From positions 1-9,390 of the forward strand of contig CAZXEK010000054.1 in the NCBI GenBank assembly GCA_964639675.1: a stretch of DNA of 9,390 bases. Reading direction: 5' to 3'. The notes beneath the pieces were generated by a model. That model was not told the origin of the DNA, searched no databases, and was given only the letters and a program-made list of their open reading frames with translations. Shown here piece by piece: positions 4,942 to 9,390 of this stretch. The stretch comes from JACQCV01 sp964639675 (GTDB lineage Bacteria; Patescibacteriota; Minisyncoccia; Phycocordibacterales; UBA12445). Position numbers and translations under genes: made by a program. How positions within the stretch are numbered: position 1 is the stretch's first letter; each line of letters starts with the position of its first letter.

Positions 4942-6771
4942 CTACTCTACTGTTACAGACTTGGCCAAATTTCGAGGCTTATCTACATTAAGCCCCTGCA
5001 AAACAGCGAAGTAATAAGCGAAAAATTGAAGTGGAATTACGGCAAGAATCGGTGAAAGCATCTCTAGGGTTTTAGGAACATAAATAACATCGTCAGCTAG
5101 ATTGGCGAGTTCCAAGTCCCCCTCTGTTCCGACAGCTAGCACCCTACCCCGTCTAGCTTTGACCTCCTGGATATTTGAGATCATTTTTTCGTAAACACTA
5201 TCACGTAATGCCACCGCAACTGTTGGAAAATTTTCATCAATCATCGCTATCGGCCCATGCTTCATCTCACCCGCTCCACAACCTTCAGCATGGACATAGG
5301 ATATCTCTTTTAGTTTCAGCGCCCCCTCATAAGCAATCGCATAATTATATTTCCTACCCAGGTAGAGAAAATCTTTAAACTCAGAATATTTAAGCGCTAA
5401 TGATTTTATATCTTCTCTATTTTTTAAAATTTTTTCTATCTTTTCCGGAAGTTCTAGAAGCTCCTTCGCAATCCTCTGACCGATGACTAAAGACATCTGA
5501 CGCTGTCTCCCTAAAAATAAAGTAAGGATCGCGAGCGCCGTAAGTTGTGATATAAAAGCTTTTGTTGAAGCCACACCAATCTCCGGTCCCGCGTGATTAT
5601 AAACTCCGGCATCTGTCTCTCTGGCAATAGTTGAACCGACGACATTAACAATCCCTATCGTTAGCGCCCCCTTCCTCTTAGCCTCACGAATCGCCTCAAG
5701 TGTATCAGCTGTCTCCCCAGATTGCGAGATAGCTAGAAGCATCGTGTGCTCGTCGATAATCGGCTTTCTGTACCTAAACTCTGACCCAACTTCAACCTCA
5801 ACAGGAATCGAAGCATACTCTTCAAGCATATACTCAGCCACCAAACCAGAATAATAAGCCGTGCCACAACCAACTATTATAATCCTTTTTATCTCTCGAA
5901 GTTTGTCTCGGACAGACTCTAGTCCCCCAAGTTTAGCCAAACCATCCTCGACTAAAAGCCTACCCCTCAAAGTATTTTTAACCACCTCCGGCGCCTCCAT
6001 CATCTCCTTCATCATAAAGTGATCATATCCCCCTTTCTGTACCTCCTCGACACTCCAATCTATCTGGTCCGGGATTCTCTTGACCTCAACGTTATCAATA
6101 TTAAATATAGAATACTTATCAGGTGTAATTACAGCCATCTCACCATCATTCAAATATATTACATCTTTTGTGTGTCGTAGAATTGGTGTTGGATCCGATG
6201 CTATAAAATTTTCCCCCTGACCTAAACCGACTACTAGGGGGCTACCCATCCTAGCTGCGACAATTTTCGAAGGCTCTTCATCATACATGATTGCCAAACC
6301 ATAAGTACCAATAATTTTTTTAAGAGCCTGATTTACCGCCTCCTCAATTGTTTTAACTCGTTTTAAATTATCAGCGATAAGGTGAGCCACAACTTCCGAA
6401 TCAGTTTCAGAAACAAACCTATAACCTAAGCTGACCATCTCTCTCTTTAGCTCCTTATGATTCTCAATAATACCGTTGTGGACAATCCAGACCTTGCCAA
6501 ACTGATCAGAGTGAGGGTGAGCATTGGCGAGAGATGGGACACCATGAGTGGCCCATCTGGTATGAGAAATACCAGATCTACTAGAAAAGCCGGTCACTAC
6601 TTTTTCTAATTTTTCCGCAAGATTATTAACCGGACCTATAGCCTTAAATACCCCCTGACCTGCGAGAAATATACCAGCCGAGTCGTAACCACGATACTCA
6701 AGCGACCTCAATCCATCAATTAAAATAGACGAGGCCTCTCTTTTCCCTGTATATGCCACTATGCCACACAT
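4942..6771 (-). CDS. glmS: Glutamine--fructose-6-phosphate aminotransferase (isomerizing), GlmS
   Basis: GlmS makes glucosamine-6-phosphate from fructose-6-phosphate and glutamine in the cytoplasm, the first committed step to UDP-GlcNAc for peptidoglycan and other glycans. The protein is complete at 609 residues, matching the E. coli enzyme. The N-terminal class II glutaminase domain has the nucleophile Cys2 (MCGIVAY), SHTRWATHG at 69-77, HNGIIEN at 98-104 and Asp124 in SETDSE. The linker motif YDHFMMKEMMEAP is at 249-261. SIS domain 1 has GCGTAYYSG at 301-309 and SQSGETADT at 349-357. SIS domain 2 has KLKEISYVHAEG and KHGP with His505, and the C-terminal NLAKSVTVE carries the sugar-binding Lys604. 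ATG 6771 is fixed by Cys2. No Shine-Dalgarno precedes it, and nothing upstream resembles a glmS ribozyme. No glmM or glmU is adjacent. Confidence 0.98.
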   Translation of the reverse strand: MCGIVAYTGKREASSILIDGLRSLEYRGYDSAGIFLAGQGVFKAIGPVNNLAEKLEKVVTGFSSRSGISHTRWATHGVPSLANAHPHSDQFGKVWIVHNGIIENHKELKREMVSLGYRFVSETDSEVVAHLIADNLKRVKTIEEAVNQALKKIIGTYGLAIMYDEEPSKIVAARMGSPLVVGLGQGENFIASDPTPILRHTKDVIYLNDGEMAVITPDKYSIFNIDNVEVKRIPDQIDWSVEEVQKGGYDHFMMKEMMEAPEVVKNTLRGRLLVEDGLAKLGGLESVRDKLREIKRIIIVGCGTAYYSGLVAEYMLEEYASIPVEVEVGSEFRYRKPIIDEHTMLLAISQSGETADTLEAIREAKRKGALTIGIVNVVGSTIARETDAGVYNHAGPEIGVASTKAFISQLTALAILTLFLGRQRQMSLVIGQRIAKELLELPEKIEKILKNREDIKSLALKYSEFKDFLYLGRKYNYAIAYEGALKLKEISYVHAEGCGAGEMKHGPIAMIDENFPTVAVALRDSVYEKMISNIQEVKARRGRVLAVGTEGDLELANLADDVIYVPKTLEMLSPILAVIPLQFFAYYFAVLQGLNVDKPRNLAKSVTVE

Positions 6772-6901
6772 ATAAAATTAAGGATAAAAAATAAAAGACT
6801 ATACTATATAAAACAAACAACCTGATTAATAAGTGACATAATCCACTAATAATGTTATTCTACCTCTAGATCGATATTATTAAAATAAATTATATAATCA
6901 A
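6772..6901. promoter_or_regulatory. AT-rich divergent promoter region (glmS / coiled-coil gene)
   Basis: On the minus strand TATAGT (6803 to 6798) is a possible -10 for glmS, giving a leader of about 20 bases, but the -35 region is weak. On the plus strand TAAAAT (6881-6886) would place the start a few bases before ATG 6902. A perfect TATAAT (6893-6898) is also present but is only 3 bases from that ATG, too close to make the full coding sequence. Neither gene has a Shine-Dalgarno here, so short or leaderless transcripts are possible. Confidence 0.35.
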
Positions 6902-7435
6902 ATGAACATAAAGAAAGTAGCGATTAGTAGTATGCTAGTGACATCTTTAGTCCTACCAGCATTGGCTGCACTAGCAGAAGAGTCGAGTGCTCCAGGAACA
7001 AGTGGAGCTGTAACTCCAACAAGTGTTGTAATAGATTCAAGAGTTACGACCCCTAATGTTCCAACTGTACCAGCCCCAACTACACCAACTGGCGAATCAA
7101 AATCCATAGGTGTCGGTGGTGGTAACATCCAGTCTGACGCTGAGGTGAAGGTAAAAGCTTTGAAACAAGAGATGGAATTAAGGATAAAGGCTATAAGAGC
7201 AGAATATCAGGCTAAAATCGAAGCTATAAGGAAAGATGCCAAAATGAGATCGGAGGCAGCTAGAACTAAGGCTAAGCAAGAAAGAAGTAACAAAAAGGAG
7301 GTCAGAAAAGATCAGCGAGAAGAGATTAGAAAGGAGATCGAAAAAAAGAGAGAGGAGATAAAAGATATCAGAAATGGACAGAAAATAACACCAATAACCC
7401 CAGTCACAACTCCTACCCCAAAGCCAACTCAGTAA
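6902..7435 (+). CDS. Secreted charged coiled-coil protein with 11-residue repeats
   Basis: I cannot assign a family. The 177-residue protein starts with a typical signal peptide: MNIKK, a hydrophobic core, and a likely cleavage after ALA at residue 25, before EESS. Residues 26-75 are a Pro/Thr/Ser/Gly-rich, probably unstructured linker. Residues 80-158 are dense in Lys, Arg and Glu and predicted helical, with four 11-residue units at 83-126 (see the repeat entry). The end, 160-177, is again Thr/Pro-rich. There is no lipobox or membrane anchor. The protein is likely exported and elongated, perhaps a spacer or a wall- or nucleic-acid-binding rod; this is inference from composition. ATG 6902 is chosen because it gives the lysine-containing signal start; Met11 would lose it. 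A strong hairpin follows at 7455. Confidence 0.85.
   Translation: MNIKKVAISSMLVTSLVLPALAALAEESSAPGTSGAVTPTSVVIDSRVTTPNVPTVPAPTTPTGESKSIGVGGGNIQSDAEVKVKALKQEMELRIKAIRAEYQAKIEAIRKDAKMRSEAARTKAKQERSNKKEVRKDQREEIRKEIEKKREEIKDIRNGQKITPITPVTTPTPKPTQ
7148..7279 (+). repeat. Four tandem 11-residue (33-base) coding repeats
   Basis: The units begin KVKALKQ, RIKAIRA, KIEAIRK and RSEAART, at residues 83, 94, 105 and 116 of the secreted protein. The pattern is [KR]-x-[KE]-A-[LIA]-[KR], then five less conserved positions. An 11-residue (hendecad) period favours a straight or slightly right-handed coiled coil. The DNA of neighbouring units still shares short runs such as GCTATAAG, suggesting origin by duplication. 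Confidence 0.7.
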
Positions 7436-7454
7436 ATAAGTCTACATAAGAAAT

Positions 7455-7492
7455 ACAAAGACGCCTCCGCCTTTTAGTGGAGGCGTCTTTGT
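7455..7492 (+). terminator. Terminator hairpin after the coiled-coil gene
   Basis: ACAAAGACGCCTCC (7455-7468) pairs exactly with GGAGGCGTCTTTGT (7479-7492). A G-U and a C-G pair extend the stem inward to a 6-base loop. The T-rich part, TCTTTGTT, is partly inside the stem, as in symmetric terminators. It sits 20 bases after the stop and before the prs promoter region. Confidence 0.82.
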
Positions 7493-7509
7493 TGCCCCCG
7501 TAGTAGAAT

Positions 7510-7536
7510 TTGACTAAGGCTGTTAAATTATATAGC
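7510..7536 (+). promoter_or_regulatory. Weak candidate promoter for prs
   Basis: TTGACT (7510-7515) is followed after 15 bases by TATAGC (7531-7536); at 17 bases the hexamer is TAGCTT. The position between a terminator and the next gene makes a promoter likely here, but the exact -10 is unclear. Confidence 0.35.
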
Positions 7537-7596
7537 TTAATAAGTAGACTTATACACGAACCTTAACAATCACCTAACCAAAGGAAGAAGTGGAAA

Positions 7597-8616
7597 ATGG
7601 ACGAAAAATATTCCGATACAATAGGGATCCTAGCCTCAAAAGAGATGTCAGACGTAGCACAGAATGTTTTTATAGCACTAAGAGAGAAGTACAAAGATGA
7701 GCGCTTCTCTTACAACTCCATCCCACGTAAGATATTTTCCGGTGGCGAACTCTATCCTAACCTCGGTGAAATCCGAATTAAAAACAGGAAGATATTTCTC
7801 TTTCATTCTTTAAGATATCCGGACCCAAACACGAGCTTGATCGAACTGTACCTTACAATCAACGCTCTAACACTTGCCACGGTTGAAAGTATAACCCTAG
7901 TCCTTCCATATCTATCCTATTTTCGACAAGACAGAAAAGACAAACCCCGTGTGCCTATCTCAGCTAGAGCCATCGCTGAACTTCTGCAGATTCACAAAAA
8001 GGTCGAACGACTTATCACCATGGACATGCACTCCGATCAAGGTCAGGGATTTTTTAATATACCAGTAGACAATCTCTTTGGATCAATCCTACACAGTCAG
8101 TATTTCGAAAAACTTTTCAACAGCAACTTTGATAACGTCATCACCGTAGCTCCCGATCACGGCGCGGCCATCAGAACTCGACGTTTTGCAAAATATTGCA
8201 AACCTGATATGCCATGCTTTCCTCTGGACAAGCGCCGCAACGAATCTGGAATCGAAATAATCCAGTTCAATGGTGAAGTCTCGGGAAAAATTGTTCTACT
8301 CTATGATGATGAAATTGCTTCTGGAGACACTAGTATCACTGCCGGAAAAGAGATCCTCCGACGTGGTGCCAAAGAGGTTTACGTCGTTGCCACACACTGG
8401 ATCGCCTGTACTAAAAATGGTATTGCGACTGAGGACAAATTCAAAGAAAGCAACCTCAAGGTAATTGTGACAAACACAATCCCTCGCTCGAGAGATTACC
8501 TCGAGATCCATAAAGACTGGCTGACGATGATCCCGATCGATGATCTCCTTGCTCATGTCATCTATGAATCATCGCTAGTTGGCGGCAGCATAAGTTCCAT
8601 TTTTAACAAAAATTAA
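7597..8616 (+). CDS. prs: Ribose-phosphate pyrophosphokinase (PRPP synthetase) family protein
   Basis: PRPP synthetase transfers pyrophosphate from ATP to ribose-5-phosphate, giving PRPP for nucleotides, His and Trp. The 339 residues hold both phosphoribosyltransferase-like halves: FSGGE at 47-51, FRQDRK at 109-114, the metal-binding stretch TMDMHSDQGQGFF at 141-153 with His145, APDHGAA at 185-191, the catalytic flexible loop KRR at 212-214, the PRPP loop DDEIASGDT at 237-245, and the C-terminal SSIF. Differences from the usual enzyme are Gly for Asp in FSDGE and DDEIASGDT in place of the usual DDxIDTxxT. The catalytic Lys and Arg are kept, so I expect an active enzyme; a regulatory homologue is the alternative. 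AGGA about 12 bases before ATG 7597 is a weak Shine-Dalgarno. It stands alone between two terminators. Confidence 0.9.
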   Translation: MDEKYSDTIGILASKEMSDVAQNVFIALREKYKDERFSYNSIPRKIFSGGELYPNLGEIRIKNRKIFLFHSLRYPDPNTSLIELYLTINALTLATVESITLVLPYLSYFRQDRKDKPRVPISARAIAELLQIHKKVERLITMDMHSDQGQGFFNIPVDNLFGSILHSQYFEKLFNSNFDNVITVAPDHGAAIRTRRFAKYCKPDMPCFPLDKRRNESGIEIIQFNGEVSGKIVLLYDDEIASGDTSITAGKEILRRGAKEVYVVATHWIACTKNGIATEDKFKESNLKVIVTNTIPRSRDYLEIHKDWLTMIPIDDLLAHVIYESSLVGGSISSIFNKN

Positions 8617-8620
8617 GAAA

Positions 8621-8646
8621 CCCCCTCCGATAAACATCGGAGGGGG
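8621..8646. terminator. Rho-independent terminator after prs, probably two-way
   Basis: CCCCCTCCGAT (8621-8631) pairs exactly with ATCGGAGGGGG (8636-8646) around the loop AAAC, 4 bases after the prs stop. On the plus strand ATATCTTTTAT follows. On the minus strand TTTCTTAATTTTT follows, so it may also end the cupin transcript, which would then include the repeat at 8703-8750. Confidence 0.9.
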
Positions 8647-8702
8647 ATATCTTTTATAAGCGAATTTCCCTCATATCAGTGAGCAGAAAAAGTGATTCTG
8701 GA

Positions 8703-8750
8703 CTGAAGCATCTAGGATTTGGAGACCTTACTCAGAGTTGTAGGTAGATA
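8703..8750 (+). repeat. Intergenic repeat, copy 2 of 2
   Basis: This is the second copy of the element at 93-139, same orientation, 48 bases. The core CTTACTCAGAGTTGT is at 8727-8741 and GTAGATA at 8744-8750. The two bases between them are AG here and GA in copy 1. Here the best local pairing I find is ACCT-AC with GTAGGT, not the pairing seen in copy 1. A T-rich run (8753-8764) follows on the plus strand. It again lies between convergent genes, next to the end of the minus-strand gene. Confidence 0.6.
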
Positions 8751-8757
8751 CTATTTT

Positions 8758-9111
8758 TTATTTTAGTCCACGGCCATAGTCATCTTCATAACGAACGATA
8801 TCTTCCTCGTCGAACTCCCCAAAAGATATCTCCAAGACCTGTCCAACAATTGCTCCTCCAATAAGTCTATGTTTCGTACCAGGAGGGATCCGAACCTCGT
8901 CACCATCTTTCATGATCGTCACCTCTTCATTAATTACTGCTATTACAGAATTTTTAATACATCGCCAGAACTCACTACGCTTTTCGTGACTTTGATACGA
9001 TAGTCTGGCAAATGGCTCAACAGTTAGTATTTTTACAGTAGTTTTCTGATTCAAAGTAAACTGTTCAAATTTACCCCAAGGCTTTACAACGACAACTGTT
9101 ATCTTGTCCAT
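8758..9111 (-). CDS. Cupin of the type II mannose-6-phosphate isomerase family
   Basis: This small single-domain cupin has 117 residues and matches the C-terminal isomerase domain of ManC/AlgA-type enzymes (MannoseP_isomer family), without the GDP-mannose pyrophosphorylase domain. Visible hallmarks are KPWGKFEQF at 10-18, VKILTVEP, the metal-binding region LSYQSHEKRSEFW with Gln40, His42 and Glu47, IPPGTKHRL with His81, and the C-terminal EEDIVRYEDDYGR. It would interconvert mannose-6-phosphate and fructose-6-phosphate in the cytoplasm, feeding mannose-containing glycans. Stand-alone members have also been annotated only as cupins, so activity is not certain. GGGAGG at 9118-9123, 6 bases before the ATG, supports the start. 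It lies 44 bases downstream of the LamG gene on the same strand and may be co-transcribed. Confidence 0.9.
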   Translation of the reverse strand: MDKITVVVVKPWGKFEQFTLNQKTTVKILTVEPFARLSYQSHEKRSEFWRCIKNSVIAVINEEVTIMKDGDEVRIPPGTKHRLIGGAIVGQVLEISFGEFDEEDIVRYEDDYGRGLK

Positions 9112-9117
9112 TTAGAA

Positions 9118-9123
9118 CCTCCC
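9118..9123 (-). promoter_or_regulatory. Ribosome binding site of the cupin gene
   Basis: GGGAGG on the minus strand, 6 bases before ATG 9111. It is one of three clear Shine-Dalgarno sites in the window, while several other genes have none. Confidence 0.8.
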
Positions 9124-9155
9124 ATGTTTTGTCAAAAAACAAAAACGTGTCCTGT

Positions 9156-9390
9156 CTACTTTATCATAGAACGCAATCGCAAGAGTGTAGATTCGACTAT
9201 ATCTAGAATCGAAGCCATATTCTTGCGACTAAGCGAACTACTCAAACCACCACACCCCTTACCTGCTAGTAGTTGTATCTCACAAGTAGTCAAGGGTCGA
9301 TTATATAATCTAATCTCATCAAGCGACCCAGCACCGAGAGTTTGCTTATAAGAATCATTATCTAGACCAAAATATAGATCTTTAATTCCA
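9156..9390 (-). CDS. C-terminal part of a LamG/concanavalin A-like domain protein (5' end outside window)
   Basis: The minus-strand frame is open from the right edge to TAG at 9158-9156, giving 77 complete codons with no start. It reads GIKDLYFGLDND, then AGSLDEIRLYNRPLTTCEIQLL, which is the typical last two strands of a LamG jellyroll: small residues, L-D-E-I-R-L-Y-N-R-x-L, then E-I-x-x-L. A GKGCGG stretch follows, whose Cys could pair with that in TTCEI, and then a roughly 28-residue helical, basic C-terminal tail. LamG domains in bacterial surface proteins bind glycans or mediate adhesion. The full protein, its export signal and other domains lie outside the window. The cupin gene follows 44 bases downstream on the same strand. 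Confidence 0.82.
   Translation of the reverse strand, partial: GIKDLYFGLDNDSYKQTLGAGSLDEIRLYNRPLTTCEIQLLAGKGCGGLSSSLSRKNMASILDIVESTLLRLRSMIK

Noticed and set aside
4942..6771. Reassigned TGA codon (as in Gracilibacteria), because none of the 11 genes ends in TGA
   Set aside because: Full-length GlmS and other conserved proteins contain no in-frame TGA and use normal glycine codons. Preference for TAA/TAG is common at this base composition.
6772..6901. glmS ribozyme/riboswitch upstream of glmS
   Set aside because: The 130 bases are almost all A and T with no conserved ribozyme core or pseudoknot helices visible, and the leader from the likely promoter is only about 20 bases.
8296..8556. Minus- and plus-strand frames within prs
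   Set aside because: Shadows of a conserved enzyme with intact motifs.
9124..9351. Plus-strand 75-codon frame near the right edge
   Set aside because: The opposite strand encodes a recognisable LamG C-terminus over the same bases, which explains the open frame.

Overview
The window looks like a piece of a small, AT-leaning bacterial genome, most likely a Patescibacteria (CPR) lineage. By eye it is roughly 40% GC; I did not compute this. The reasons are inference: compact single genes and short operons, several membrane-anchored or secreted proteins of unknown role, a C-terminal LamG fragment of the kind common in CPR surface proteins, and a hypothetical protein (171-758) resembling an unnamed family I recall from CPR genomes. 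The standard genetic code fits: long, complete reading frames such as GlmS contain no in-frame TGA.

Layout. Positions 1-87 hold the 3' end of an unknown plus-strand gene, which converges on an unrecognised minus-strand gene (171-758). A first copy of a short intergenic repeat and a two-way terminator lie between them. A divergent promoter region with overlapping -35 boxes (827-877) then serves that gene and a two-gene metal ABC transporter operon, with ATPase (890-1588) and permease (1597-2376) but no binding protein in view. A membrane-anchored DsbA-like thioredoxin protein (2415-3143, minus) converges on it. A perfect 52-bp palindrome (3227-3278) separates the DsbA-like gene from a divergent membrane-anchored subtilisin-family protease (3431-4888). 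A strong terminator lies between the protease and convergent glmS (4942-6771, minus). Divergent from glmS is a secreted, highly charged coiled-coil protein built on 11-residue repeats (6902-7435), then a PRPP synthetase gene (7597-8616). The second copy of the intergenic repeat (8703-8750) follows. Last come a small cupin of the type II mannose-6-phosphate isomerase family (8758-9111, minus) and, upstream of it on the same strand, the 3' end of a LamG-domain gene that runs off the window.

Together the window mixes central precursor supply (GlmS for amino sugars, Prs for PRPP, a sugar-phosphate isomerase-type cupin) with cell-envelope functions (metal import, disulfide chemistry, an anchored protease, a secreted coiled coil, a LamG protein). 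I found no CRISPR array, tRNA, rRNA, transposase or recognisable defence system. The least explained items are the two non-coding elements: the long perfect palindrome, and the paired repeat whose differences are all transitions.
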